A stretch of 57,112 bases of DNA from an uncultured Lachnospiraceae bacterium (GCA_944384125.1 CALWSF010000022.1:1-57112); one strand, 5' to 3'; numbered from the stretch's first letter, positions 7,656 through 15,940 are shown. Translations and numbers: made by a program. Notes: a model not told the origin generated them from the letters alone.

Positions 7656-8843
7656 TCAGAATATCGGGGAAAAAGAAATCCGGGCGAAAAAATGGCGTGA
7701 AAAAAGGAAGCATCCGGCATATGCCGAAAGCTTCCTTATATCTGGAATCGGGGAGAGACAGGCGGTGCTTTCTTTTTCGGGAAGTATCTGAAAACTTTCT
7801 GCCGTACCTTCCACTGTAATAGTTCCGTTTTCGTCTGTTCGGAAGATTTGTATGTTCCGGCTGGAGAGACGTTCCAGAACAGATGCGGCAGGATGGCCGT
7901 AGGAGTTGTTTTTTCCGCAGCTTATCACGGCAAAGGAAGGGGAAACGCGATCCAGGAACTCATCAGATGATGAAGTTGGAGAACCGTGGTGCCCCACACA
8001 CAGGATATCGCTCTGTAACGCGGGCCATTTTTCCAGCATTTCAAGTTCACTTTCCGCTTCAGCGTCTCCTGTGAGAAGAACAGAAGTTTCTCCGTATACA
8101 AAGCGGAGAACTACTGAATAGTCGTTTGCGTCAGAATAGCTGTCTGACAGGGGCGCAAGCACATCAAAATATCCTTCTCCAAGGAGATACCGATCGCCGG
8201 GAACGGGAGTCACAATGCTTTTCCCCTGCTCCGAGACAGCAGTAACAAAAGACTGGTACACCTTGGACTGTGCAGTGTAGTCAGGGCCGATGACAGTATC
8301 TGCTGTGACCGTTTTCAGGGCACCTACAAGTCCGTTGATGTGATCGGCATCGTAGTGGGATGCAATCAGATAATCAAGATGTTCGATTCCCTTCTGCTTC
8401 AGCCATGCGACAACGAAAGATGATGCATCGCGATCGCCGCCGTCATAAAGAAGATACTGTCCGTCTGCTTCAATCAGGATACTGAGTCCCTGACCGACAT
8501 CAAGAAAGTAAATCCGGAAATATCCGTTTTCATCAGGCGGGGCCGGTGTTTCTTTCGGAGAAGAGGAGGCGCTTTCCAGAAAACTGCCGGCAGTATCTCT
8601 GATTTCCTGAATATATGGAGATATGTTATCAAGGAAACTTCCGGCGCTGTCTGCCAGCTTTTCAGACAGTTCTGTGCGGGAGGAAATATCTGCAAGCCAG
8701 TCGGGAACGGTGTGTTCTGAAATTGCCTTAAGCCCTGCAAGGCTCAGTATCAGAAAAAAGAGAAATATGACGAGGGACAGGCCTTTTTTCTTTTTTCTCC
8801 GTTTTTTTCTTCCTCTTGATTTTCTGCTTGTATTGTATGTCAT
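7656..8843 (-). CDS. ComEC-like metallo-beta-lactamase-fold hydrolase, membrane-anchored
   Basis: A 395-residue protein. A very basic start (KKRRKKKK) is followed by one TM helix (about 23-43), a linker, and a metallo-beta-lactamase domain from about residue 107. Its motifs are FLDVGQGLSI, the metal-binding ASHYDADHINGL, VLLTGDAEAE, GHHGS and SYGHPA. These match the nuclease-like domain of the competence protein ComEC, here as a separate anchored hydrolase facing outward. No ComEC channel gene is nearby. The last 25 or so residues are translated from DNA that forms an intrinsic terminator, so the present stop may lie beyond the original one. Substrate unknown; extracellular nucleic acid or phosphodiester hydrolysis is an inference. 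Confidence 0.8.
   Translation of the reverse strand: MTYNTSRKSRGRKKRRKKKKGLSLVIFLFFLILSLAGLKAISEHTVPDWLADISSRTELSEKLADSAGSFLDNISPYIQEIRDTAGSFLESASSSPKETPAPPDENGYFRIYFLDVGQGLSILIEADGQYLLYDGGDRDASSFVVAWLKQKGIEHLDYLIASHYDADHINGLVGALKTVTADTVIGPDYTAQSKVYQSFVTAVSEQGKSIVTPVPGDRYLLGEGYFDVLAPLSDSYSDANDYSVVLRFVYGETSVLLTGDAEAESELEMLEKWPALQSDILCVGHHGSPTSSSDEFLDRVSPSFAVISCGKNNSYGHPAASVLERLSSRNIQIFRTDENGTITVEGTAESFQILPEKESTACLSPIPDIRKLSAYAGCFLFSRHFFARISFSPIF
7700..7735 (-). terminator. intrinsic terminator inside the 3' end of the hydrolase frame
   Basis: On the minus strand GGAAGC (7730-7735) pairs with GCTTCC (7706-7711) around an inner GGCATATGCC, followed by TTTTTT (7700-7705). It is a good intrinsic terminator, yet the upstream frame stays open through it to 7656. 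Confidence 0.7.
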
Positions 8844-8866
8844 AAATTTTCCTCCGTCATAATATC

Positions 8867-8904
8867 AAAACCCCTGTAAATACGCCAACCGGTATCTACA
8901 GGGG
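8867..8904 (-). terminator. terminator of tRNA-Gly
   Basis: On the minus strand a stem TACAGGGG/CCCCTGTA (arms 8897-8904 and 8871-8878) is followed by TTTT (8867-8870), immediately after the tRNA. Confidence 0.7.
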
Positions 8905-8913
8905 TACAAAAAA

Positions 8914-8984
8914 AGCAGATAACGGGAGTCGAACCCGCCTTTCCAGCTTGGGAAGCTAGCGTTCTACCGATGAACCATATCTGC
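8914..8984 (-). tRNA. tRNA-Gly (CCC anticodon)
   Basis: The cloverleaf folds by eye: acceptor GCAGATA/TATCTGC, D-stem GTTC/GAAC, anticodon stem CTAGC/GCTGG around the loop TTCCCAA (anticodon CCC), and T-arm GCGGG-TTCGACT-CCCGT. The discriminator is U, as usual for glycine. CCA is not encoded; a T-run follows directly. Confidence 0.93.
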
Positions 8985-8994
8985 ATGCTGTTAT

Positions 8995-9022
8995 ATTATA
9001 GCATTATATGCAAAATTGTCAA
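8995..9022 (-). promoter_or_regulatory. tRNA-Gly promoter
   Basis: On the minus strand a perfect TTGACA (9017-9022), a 16-base spacer and a perfect TATAAT (8995-9000) lie just upstream of the tRNA. Confidence 0.85.
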
Positions 9023-9104
9023 CCACAAATTTTGCTCCTGCAGATAAAGTGACTAATTCTGTACATAATTTACAGATAGTTAACAGGTATCTGCTTTTTT
9101 GTGT

Positions 9105-9132
9105 TTGAAAAAAAAGTATATAGTGGTATAAT
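9105..9132 (+). promoter_or_regulatory. trkA promoter
   Basis: TTGAAA (9105-9110), a 16-base spacer ending in the extended -10 TG, and TATAAT (9127-9132) lie about 65 bases before trkA. Confidence 0.65.
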
Positions 9133-9198
9133 AAGAGCACTTATCTTTGTGAGATAATGCAGGCCATGCGGAACATTATAATGCAAACGGAGGAAAGT

Positions 9199-10557
9199 AT
9201 GGACATAATTATTATCGGCTGTGGAAAGGTCGGCACTACTCTGGCGGATCAGCTGGTGCGGGAGGATCACAATGTAGTCATGATAGACACCTCGGCAGAG
9301 AGGATGCACGCTGTCTCGGAGGATATTGATGCCATAAAGATGGTTGGAAATGGGGCCAGTATCGCCATGCAGATGGAGGCGGGGGTACAGACCGCGGATA
9401 TTCTTATTGCGGTTACCGGATCGGACGAGCTGAATCTTTTATGCTGTCTGATAGCCAGAAAGGCAGGAAACTGCCATACAATAGCCCGGGTAAGAAATCC
9501 GGTTTACAGTAATGAAATCAATTTCATAAAGGAAAAACTGGGCATTTCCATGATTATAAATCCGGAACTGGCGGCCGCGACAGAGATTTCGCGAATACTT
9601 CGTTTTCCGTCAGCTATTAAAATTGATCCGTTTGCCAAGGGCAAAGTGGAACTTCTGAAATTTAAAGTAAGACCGGAATTTAAGCTGGATGGCCTTTCTG
9701 TCATGGACGTTGACAGCCAGTTCCGGTGTGATGTGCTGATCGGAGGAGTGGAGCGGGAGGATTCTGTTACCATTCCGGATGGAAAGTTTGTGATTCGCAA
9801 CGGGGATATGGTTTCCATTATAGCATCGCCGCAGAATTCAGCAGAATTTTTCCGCAAAATCGGAATACAGACCAATCAGGTAAAAAGTACACTGATTGTA
9901 GGCGGAGGAACCATCGCATATTATCTGGCCAGACAGCTTTCATCCATGCGTATCAAGGTTAAGATTGTGGAGAAGGATCGGAAGCGCTGCGAGGTTTTGA
10001 ATGAGCTTCTTCAGAATACACTTATTATCAACGGAGACGGAACAGACAGAAAGCTTCTGATGGAGGAGGGGCTTACGACAACGGAGTCCTTTGTAACTCT
10101 CACAAACATGGATGAGGAGAATGTTTTTCTGGCCCTTTTTGCGAAGGAAAAATCCAATGCGAAGCTTATAACAAAGGTAAACAGAATTGCATTCGATGAG
10201 CTCATCAGCAAGCTGGATCTGGGAAGCCTTATATATCCGAAATATATCACAGCTGATTATATTCTGCAGTATGTGAGAGCGATGCAGAATACCATCGGAA
10301 GCAATGTGGAGACGCTGTATCATATTCTGGACAGCCGTGCGGAGGCTCTGGAATTTGTGATTCGGGAGGAATCCGAGGTAACGGGAATTCCTCTGATGAA
10401 TATTAATCTGAAGAAAAATCTTCTGATTGGATGTATCAACCGGGGCGGTAAGATACATATCCCCAGAGGACAGGATTGTATTCAGAAGGGGGATACGGTT
10501 ATTGTTGTCACGAGCCAGAAGGGGCTGCACGATATCCGCGACATCTTGAGGAAATAA
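9199..10557 (+). CDS. trkA: Trk potassium uptake regulatory subunit TrkA
   Basis: A 452-residue cytoplasmic protein with two RCK modules. Each has an NAD-binding Rossmann fold (IIIIGCGKVGTTLADQL at residues 3-19; STLIVGGGTIAYYLARQL near 230) followed by a TrkA-C domain (FKLDGLSVMDV; ITGIPLMNI-like near 400). It gates the TrkH channel in response to nucleotides. The start is ATG at 9199 after GGAGGAAAGT; the longer upstream frame lacks a ribosome site. trkH follows 11 bases downstream, giving the usual trkAH operon. Confidence 0.95.
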   Translation: MDIIIIGCGKVGTTLADQLVREDHNVVMIDTSAERMHAVSEDIDAIKMVGNGASIAMQMEAGVQTADILIAVTGSDELNLLCCLIARKAGNCHTIARVRNPVYSNEINFIKEKLGISMIINPELAAATEISRILRFPSAIKIDPFAKGKVELLKFKVRPEFKLDGLSVMDVDSQFRCDVLIGGVEREDSVTIPDGKFVIRNGDMVSIIASPQNSAEFFRKIGIQTNQVKSTLIVGGGTIAYYLARQLSSMRIKVKIVEKDRKRCEVLNELLQNTLIINGDGTDRKLLMEEGLTTTESFVTLTNMDEENVFLALFAKEKSNAKLITKVNRIAFDELISKLDLGSLIYPKYITADYILQYVRAMQNTIGSNVETLYHILDSRAEALEFVIREESEVTGIPLMNINLKKNLLIGCINRGGKIHIPRGQDCIQKGDTVIVVTSQKGLHDIRDILRK

Positions 10558-10568
10558 GGGGTAAGACG

Positions 10569-12008
10569 ATGAATTATTCCATTATATTTTACATCCTGGG
10601 CTGGATTTTGAATTTTGAGGCGGCTTTTATGGTGCTTCCCTGTATAGTGGCTCTGATCTACGGAGAGCCGTCAGGATGGTCGTTTGTGATTACGATGATT
10701 CTGTGTCTGGCAATCGGTCTTCCCGTTTCCCTGAAAAAGCCCAGAAATCAGATTTTTTATACTGCCGAGGGTTTCGTGACCGTTTCGCTCAGCTGGATTC
10801 TTTTAAGCGTGATGGGGGCTCTTCCTTTTTTGTTCAGCGGTTATATCACAAACCCTGTTGACGCTCTGTTTGAGACTGTGTCGGGGTTTACAACTACGGG
10901 AGCCAGTATTCTGAGTGATGTGGAGGCACTGCCGAGATGCCTTCTGTTCTGGAGAAGCTTTACTCACTGGATCGGCGGAATGGGAGTGCTGGTGTTTATT
11001 CTGAGTCTGCTGCCTCTGACAGGCGGTTCCCATATGAACCTGATGAAGGCGGAGAGTCCGGGTCCCAGTGTCAGCCGCCTTGTACCCAAGGTGCAGACAA
11101 CAGCGAAGCTTCTGTACCAGATTTATTTTACCATGACGGTTGTGGAGGTAGTTATTCTTTTATTTGGTGGGATGCCGCTTTTTGATTCGCTCACAGTGGC
11201 ATTCGGAACGGCCGGAACAGGAGGATTTGCGATTAAAAACAGCAGCATGGGGGGATATTCTCCGTTTCTGCAGAATGTTGTTACTGTTTTCATGATCCTT
11301 TTCGGTATCAATTTTAATATTTATTTTCTGATTCTGATACGAAAGTTTGATCAGGCCTTTAAAAGTGAGGAACTGCGCTGTTATCTTCTGATTATCGCGG
11401 CCGCAACCGGAATCATCACACTGAATACGCTTTATATGTATGATAGTGTTCTGGAGACATTTCGCCATGCGGCATTCCAGGTTGCGTCCATTATCACGAC
11501 TACGGGATTTGCGACGACAAACTTTGATATCTGGCCGCAGGCATCCCGGACGGTTCTGGTTCTTTTGATGTTTGTGGGAGCCTGTGCCGGAAGTACAGGA
11601 GGAGGAATCAAGGTTTCACGTTTTGTGATTCTGATAAAGACGATCCGCAAAGAAATGGTTCAGTTTCTGCATCCCCAGTCCCTGGGAAAAATAAAAATGG
11701 ACGGAAAGATTGTAGAGCATGAGGTTGTGCGCTCCGTCAATGTGTTTCTGATTGCGTATGTACTCCTGTTCGCACTGTCGGTTCTTCTCATTGCTGTGGA
11801 CAACCAGGATCTGATAACGAATTTTACAGCAGTTGCCGCTACGTTTAATAATGTTGGGCCGGGGCTTGAACTGGTCGGCCCGACCAGCAATTTCGGGCTG
11901 TTCAGCAATTTTTCCAAGCTGGTTCTGACATTTGACATGCTGGTGGGAAGGCTGGAGATATTCCCGGTACTGATTCTGTTCTCAAGAGATACATGGAAAA
12001 GATTTTAA
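10569..12008 (+). CDS. trkH: Trk potassium channel subunit TrkH
   Basis: A 479-residue membrane protein with the four MPM repeats of TrkH/KtrB. Selectivity-loop segments can be read in order: SGFTTTGAS, FGTAGTGGFAI, ITTTGFATTNFD and FNNVGPGLELVG. The start is ATG at 10569 after AAGGGGTAAG; the longer frame overlapping trkA is not used. With TrkA it forms a K+ uptake system. A small membrane protein follows 18 bases later. Confidence 0.95.
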   Translation: MNYSIIFYILGWILNFEAAFMVLPCIVALIYGEPSGWSFVITMILCLAIGLPVSLKKPRNQIFYTAEGFVTVSLSWILLSVMGALPFLFSGYITNPVDALFETVSGFTTTGASILSDVEALPRCLLFWRSFTHWIGGMGVLVFILSLLPLTGGSHMNLMKAESPGPSVSRLVPKVQTTAKLLYQIYFTMTVVEVVILLFGGMPLFDSLTVAFGTAGTGGFAIKNSSMGGYSPFLQNVVTVFMILFGINFNIYFLILIRKFDQAFKSEELRCYLLIIAAATGIITLNTLYMYDSVLETFRHAAFQVASIITTTGFATTNFDIWPQASRTVLVLLMFVGACAGSTGGGIKVSRFVILIKTIRKEMVQFLHPQSLGKIKMDGKIVEHEVVRSVNVFLIAYVLLFALSVLLIAVDNQDLITNFTAVAATFNNVGPGLELVGPTSNFGLFSNFSKLVLTFDMLVGRLEIFPVLILFSRDTWKRF

Positions 12009-12026
12009 TGAAAGACAGGAGCAGAG

Positions 12027-12374
12027 ATGGATTTAATTTTTTTTATAACCGGTTGTCTTGGACTGGCGGAGACAATAGATCTGTTTAACAAAAAAGATTT
12101 TCTTATTTTTCTGTCGGATTCTGTCAACCCGGACGATTATGATTTGGAGAAAGTGTACGGAGTGGAAAAATGGCTGTTTGCTCTGGACACCCTGGCGCTT
12201 TTTGGAATTTCATTCCATGTGGGCGGCTTTTACGGAGAGATTGCCCTGATGGTTCTCATTTTCCTGACGCTCATTCTCCATTATATGGTATTTAAAAGCC
12301 CGGAATTCAGGAAGGATAAAAGTTCAAAAAACGGAGGGAAAGGAAAAAAGACCAGGGGAGGACGCTCAAAATAG
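12027..12374 (+). CDS. small membrane protein linked to trkAH, unknown
   Basis: A 115-residue protein I do not recognise. It starts with a hydrophobic segment (residues 2-14), has two further likely TM helices (about 50-66 and 70-88), and ends in a basic, glycine-rich tail (KSSKNGGKGKKTRGGRSK). A good AGGAG lies 5 bases before the ATG. The 18-base gap to trkH suggests co-transcription, so a role in potassium transport is possible but only positional. The conserved-looking middle (NPDDYDLEKVYGVEKW) should lie outside the membrane. Confidence 0.7.
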   Translation: MDLIFFITGCLGLAETIDLFNKKDFLIFLSDSVNPDDYDLEKVYGVEKWLFALDTLALFGISFHVGGFYGEIALMVLIFLTLILHYMVFKSPEFRKDKSSKNGGKGKKTRGGRSK

Positions 12375-12473
12375 TCAAGGCGTTCTCTGCTGCCGGAACC
12401 GGCCTGTCACCTATTGTCCTGATCCACATACTATAAACTATAAAATCAAAATAAAAAAGGAGTTTTACAGTAT

Positions 12474-12716
12474 ATGTGTTGTTTAATTAATAGATGTGGA
12501 TGCAGATGTAATTGTGGTTGTTCAGGAAGATGGAACTGCTGCGGATGCGGAGGAAACAATAACTGGAATGATGCCAGCTACCGGAGAGGTTTTAATGACG
12601 GCTATGCAGTTGGGTACCAGAATGGTTTTGATGCCGGCGTAAATTCAGTTAATACAAATACGCAGTCCCGCACCTGCGGCTGCACTACGACGACAACCTG
12701 CGGCTGCTCTAACTGA
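12474..12716 (+). CDS. Cys-rich small protein with GX3 repeat
   Basis: An 80-residue protein. Fourteen of its residues are Cys: ten in the first 25 (RCGCRCNCGCSGRWNCCGCG) and four near the end (CGC and CGC around TTTTT). The middle has five glycines at exact four-residue spacing (residues 39, 43, 47, 51 and 55, in GFNDGYAVGYQNGFDAG), as in deca-GX3 proteins such as Yae1. It has its own AAGGAG and a strong terminator behind. No signal peptide. Possible roles are metal or Fe-S handling or a spore-coat component; nothing in the neighbourhood decides. Confidence 0.75.
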   Translation: MCCLINRCGCRCNCGCSGRWNCCGCGGNNNWNDASYRRGFNDGYAVGYQNGFDAGVNSVNTNTQSRTCGCTTTTTCGCSN

Positions 12717-12746
12717 CAGACTTTCCCGAAGCGGAGATGATAATCC

Positions 12747-12789
12747 GGCGGGCTGTCCGATATTTCGGGCAGCCCGCCAGTTCTCTTTT
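12747..12789 (+). terminator. intrinsic terminator after the Cys-rich gene
   Basis: GGCGGGCTG (12747-12755) pairs with CAGCCCGCC (12770-12778), with extra pairing inward, followed by TTCTCTTTT. Confidence 0.85.
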
Positions 12790-13003
12790 AAGATTCAGGA
12801 GGATTTACATAAGCTTTACCAGATGTTCAAAATATGTTAACAATTTCTACAAAATAAGGTCATAATTTATATATATACTAAAGTCACAATCACAGAGAAA
12901 CAAAAAACATTGTTTCAGTGAATTCTGGATGTGACATTCAGAAAATATTAATTTTTTTTCATAATAAGCCGGATGATCAGGATCATCCGGCCCCTCCTTT
13001 TTT
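12790..13003 (+). ncRNA. gene-free AT-rich stretch ending in an intrinsic terminator
   Basis: No coding frame is convincing between 12790 and 13173. A near-perfect hairpin (GCCGGATGATC at 12968-12978, GATCATCCGGC at 12981-12991) followed by CCCTCC and TTTTTT (12998-13003) looks like a terminator, although the preceding gene already has one. The AT-rich segment before it (12820-12960) could be a small RNA, but I see no clear promoter. Low confidence. Confidence 0.3.
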
Positions 13004-13173
13004 ATCCGGTTTTATATTTCGTTTCTGATCTTCTGAGCTATCTTCTGAGTTGGCTTTCAGAGTGTTCCTGAAAAATTTCCCTGAAATACATATTTTTTTC
13101 ATATTTTAAAAATGCATGCATATATTTTACTGATCCGGGAAAAACTGGTGGGAAGAAAGGAGTCAGATAGAGT

Positions 13174-13437
13174 ATGCCGAGAGGAAGAAGAAAAACCAGC
13201 AGCGAAAAACTGAGTGAAATAAGAGAAGCGATAGAGGGGCTTGAGAAACAGCTGCAGGAACTGAAAATGAGGGAAAAGGAGCTTTTGCGTGAAAAGCGTG
13301 AGGAGGAACTGGGACAGCTGGCAGAAATTCTGGAAGCCAGAAATCTTACACCGGGAGATCTGGCCGGGATTCTGGATCAGATAAATATGGTACAGTACCG
13401 CACAGAGCTTTCTCCGTATCAGGAGGAGAGTGCCTGA
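13174..13437 (+). CDS. small coiled-coil protein, DUF4315-like
   Basis: An 87-residue hydrophilic protein: a basic start (MPRGRRKTSSEK), a long heptad coiled coil (about residues 10-50, IREAIEGLEKQLQELKM), then a short helical end (AEILEARNLTPGDLAGIL). The coiled coil followed by an LTPxDLA motif resembles DUF4315 proteins found in Firmicutes accessory DNA; this is recognition only. AAAGGAG precedes the ATG by about 13 bases. It has its own terminator and appears to be a single gene. Confidence 0.65.
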   Translation: MPRGRRKTSSEKLSEIREAIEGLEKQLQELKMREKELLREKREEELGQLAEILEARNLTPGDLAGILDQINMVQYRTELSPYQEESA

Positions 13438-13445
13438 GCGGGACG

Positions 13446-13468
13446 GGCCCCTTTCGGGGCCTTTTTTT
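13446..13468 (+). terminator. intrinsic terminator
   Basis: GGCCCC (13446-13451) and GGGGCC (13456-13461) enclose TTTC, followed by seven Ts (13462-13468). Confidence 0.9.
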
Positions 13469-13487
13469 ACGGGTGGAATTATCGGTA

Positions 13488-14270
13488 TTATTCTGAAAAA
13501 AGTCCAAGATGCAGGCATGCCCGGTAAATTCCATCTTCTTCAATGGAAGAGGTAATGTAGTCGGCAGCAGCCTTTAATTCCGGAACAGCATTTCCCATGG
13601 CAACACCAATTCCGGCTTCACGGATAATTTCCAGGTCGTTCATGCTGTCTCCAAAAGCAACCGTTTCCGAAAGATCGGTCTTCTCTCCAAACCAGGCGGC
13701 CAGACGCCGAAGTCCGTCTGCCTTTGAAAAACCGCGTTCCACGACATCTGCTCCGTGACCACTGGAAAACATGGGGAGGCGCAGAGAGGGGAATGTCTGT
13801 TCAATTTCAAGGGCCTGTTCTCTGTTCCCGACAAAAGCCAGTGTGCGAACCGGCATTTCGAGCATCTGCCAGGGATCTCTGAACCGGCGCCCGCAGTCGC
13901 CCCAGAACCGCACATCATTTGCCGCTATTATTTCAGGGTGAATGTAGTAGTCGTCATCGCCCACCGTCATGCCGATTCCGTATCCTTTTCTGTCACAGAA
14001 TCTCAGAATTTCCTCAACGAGTTCTCTTTTAAATACATGTTCATAGATAAGGCGGCTGCCCACGGTAATTTTTGTTCCGTTCATATGTACGATTGCATCA
14101 GGCCTGACAATATCTCTGTAGGCAGAACTGTAGTAATTGTCCATATCACGTCCTGTTGCAAGGACGATTTTATGTTTTTTTCTCAGAAATTCGATGGCCC
14201 GAAGAGCACTGGAAGGAATCTGATTTGTACGGTGGTCAAGAAGCGTCATATCCAGATCGAAGCTTATCAT
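13488..14270 (-). CDS. HAD-superfamily hydrolase, Cof type
   Basis: A 260-residue Cof/YkrA-like phosphatase with a type II cap. Motif I is SFDLDMTLLDH (the usual Gly is Met), motif II is VLATGRD, and motif IV is VAFGDSMNDLEIIREAG followed by GVAMGNAVPELKAAADYIT. Such enzymes dephosphorylate small sugar phosphates or nucleotides in the cytoplasm; the substrate cannot be read from sequence. It is a single gene, convergent with the coiled-coil gene and upstream of tRNA-Pro on the other side. Confidence 0.9.
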   Translation of the reverse strand: MISFDLDMTLLDHRTNQIPSSALRAIEFLRKKHKIVLATGRDMDNYYSSAYRDIVRPDAIVHMNGTKITVGSRLIYEHVFKRELVEEILRFCDRKGYGIGMTVGDDDYYIHPEIIAANDVRFWGDCGRRFRDPWQMLEMPVRTLAFVGNREQALEIEQTFPSLRLPMFSSGHGADVVERGFSKADGLRRLAAWFGEKTDLSETVAFGDSMNDLEIIREAGIGVAMGNAVPELKAAADYITSSIEEDGIYRACLHLGLFSE

Positions 14271-14313
14271 AGTTGATCTCCTTAATTTCTGGTGTAAAAC
14301 ATTCAGTCATTCC

Positions 14314-14370
14314 AAAAAAGGCCTCAGAACCGTCTGCAGGAGTAACTGCAGATATAAGGATTCTGAGACC
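14314..14370 (-). terminator. terminator of tRNA-Pro
   Basis: On the minus strand GGTCTCAGAA (14361-14370) pairs with TTCTGAGGCC (14320-14329), with an inner CTGCAG/CTGCAG stem, then TTTTTT (14314-14319). Confidence 0.85.
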
Positions 14371-14379
14371 TCTCATTCA

Positions 14380-14453
14380 TCGGGGCAACAGGATTTGAAC
14401 CTGCGACCTCTCGGCCCCCAGCCGAGCGCGCTACCAAGCTACGCCATACCCCG
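14380..14453 (-). tRNA. tRNA-Pro (GGG anticodon)
   Basis: The cloverleaf reads CGGGGTA acceptor, CTCGG/CCGAG anticodon stem with loop CTGGGGG (anticodon GGG), T-arm GCAGG-TTCAAAT-CCTGT, and 3' acceptor with discriminator A. CCA is not encoded. Confidence 0.93.
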
Positions 14454-14468
14454 AACTCACGTTTATTT

Positions 14469-14496
14469 ATTATACCAGAAAAATCTAAAAAATCAA
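14469..14496 (-). promoter_or_regulatory. tRNA-Pro promoter
   Basis: On the minus strand TTGATT (14491-14496), a 16-base spacer ending in TGG, and TATAAT (14469-14474). Confidence 0.75.
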
Positions 14497-14670
14497 CTGT
14501 TTTTTTAAAAATTATAATATATTGCTGCCGGGGCTGAATTAAAGCAAATCCGGCAATACTGATATGACAGATAAGAGGAAAGAAAAGGCGAATGAAAGAC
14601 AGGATTTCTGTTATTTTCAGGCGGACAGGATACCCTTATATGCTTTCATCCGGGCAGTAAAATAATTTGA

Positions 14671-14699
14671 TTCCCATTTTATCAGAGAAATGGTATAAT
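14671..14699 (+). promoter_or_regulatory. asnA promoter
   Basis: TTCCCA (14671-14676), a 17-base spacer, and an extended -10 TGGTATAAT ending at 14699. The predicted start of transcription falls right at the leader structure that follows. Confidence 0.7.
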
Positions 14700-14701
14700 G
14701 T

Positions 14702-14794
14702 TCACGTCAGCGAAGGCATTATGGAATAATGCAGAAAAAAGGCGGACCGGACCGTTTGGCAGGAAGGTCCGATTGCTTGATTTTGCTGCCGTGA
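14702..14794 (+). ncRNA. structured leader RNA of asnA (three-way junction)
   Basis: The untranslated leader folds by eye into a closing stem P1 (TCACGTCAGC at 14702-14711 with GCTGCCGTGA at 14785-14794, one mismatch), a hairpin P2 (GCATTAT at 14716-14722, ATAATGC at 14726-14732) and a hairpin P3 (CGGACC at 14743-14748, GGTCCG at 14766-14771). It begins at the expected transcription start and ends about 12 bases before the ribosome site. No T-box signature (AGGGTGGNACCGCG-like) and no terminator are present. I do not recognise it as a known riboswitch; a cis-regulatory role is inferred. Confidence 0.5.
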
Positions 14795-14821
14795 CAGAGA
14801 CAGAAAGGAAAGGAAAACCAG

Positions 14822-15832
14822 ATGGAACATTTAATTATACCGGAGTCTTATGAGCCGGCTATTGATCTCAGGGAAACACAGATTGCAATAAAGACGATTA
14901 AAGATTTTTTCCAGCGGGAGCTGGCGAGACAGCTGAACCTGACACGTGTGTCAGCGCCTCTGTTCGTCCTTCCGGAATCAGGATTAAATGATAATTTGAA
15001 CGGCGTGGAGCGTCCGGTCAAGTTTGGCATAAAGGAGCAGGGAGACAGAGAGGCAGAGATTGTTCATTCTCTGGCAAAATGGAAAAGAATGGCTCTGAAG
15101 GATTATGGATTTCTTCCGGGGGAGGGACTCTATACAGATATGAGCGCCATCCGGAGAGATGAAGATACGGACAATATTCACTCGATCTATGTGGATCAGT
15201 GGGACTGGGAGAAGATTATTACAAAAGAAGAGCGTACGCGGGAAACTCTGGAAGTAATTGTCAAATCCGTATACCGCGCCCTGAAAGTTACAGAGGACTA
15301 TATGGCATATGAATATGAATATATAGGACGTGTACTTCCGGATCATATTGAGTTTATTACCACCCAGGAGCTGGAGGATCGCTATCCTGACTGCACTCCC
15401 AAGGAAAGAGAATATAAAATTGCAAAGCTTCACGGAGCCGTGTTTATCGAGCAGATAGGAGATATGCTTAAATCAGGAGAAAAGCACGACGGCCGTGCGC
15501 CGGATTATGATGACTGGACGTTGAACGGCGATATTATCGTATACTATCCGGTTCTGGATATCGCTCTGGAGCTTTCTTCCATGGGAATCAGGGTGGATGA
15601 GACAGCACTGGCTCAGCAGCTTAAAAAAGCCGGATGTGAGGAGAGAGCCGAGCTTCCGTTCCAGAAAGCGCTTTTAAACGGAGAGCTGCCTTACACGGTA
15701 GGCGGCGGTATCGGACAGTCACGTATCTGTATGTTTTTCCTTCGCAAGGCTCATATCGGAGAAGTCCAGGTATCTGTTTGGCCGGACGGAATACGTGCTG
15801 AAGCAGAGGCACATCGGATTCATCTGCTGTAA
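14822..15832 (+). CDS. asnA: aspartate-ammonia ligase (asparagine synthetase A)
   Basis: A 336-residue protein, the full length of AsnA, which makes asparagine from aspartate, ammonia and ATP. It is related to class II aminoacyl-tRNA synthetases. The family pattern is clear: [55 protein letters not shown] and the C-terminal [14 protein letters not shown]. The start follows GAAAGGAAAGGA. It has a structured leader and its own promoter; lpd lies 108 bases downstream on the same strand. Confidence 0.96.
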   Translation: MEHLIIPESYEPAIDLRETQIAIKTIKDFFQRELARQLNLTRVSAPLFVLPESGLNDNLNGVERPVKFGIKEQGDREAEIVHSLAKWKRMALKDYGFLPGEGLYTDMSAIRRDEDTDNIHSIYVDQWDWEKIITKEERTRETLEVIVKSVYRALKVTEDYMAYEYEYIGRVLPDHIEFITTQELEDRYPDCTPKEREYKIAKLHGAVFIEQIGDMLKSGEKHDGRAPDYDDWTLNGDIIVYYPVLDIALELSSMGIRVDETALAQQLKKAGCEERAELPFQKALLNGELPYTVGGGIGQSRICMFFLRKAHIGEVQVSVWPDGIRAEAEAHRIHLL

Positions 15833-15940
15833 AGAGGTTTAATACCGGGAAATATACAATAACAGGAAAACTGTTCTCTCTGCGGGAGGCTGAGCAGATT
15901 AAAACGGTCTGTCGGGGGATCGGTACAGGGGGAAATCACA

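Noticed and set aside
14700-14821. T-box leader for asnA
   Set aside because: There is no AGGGTGG-type T-box sequence and no terminator/antiterminator pair, although the leader is structured.
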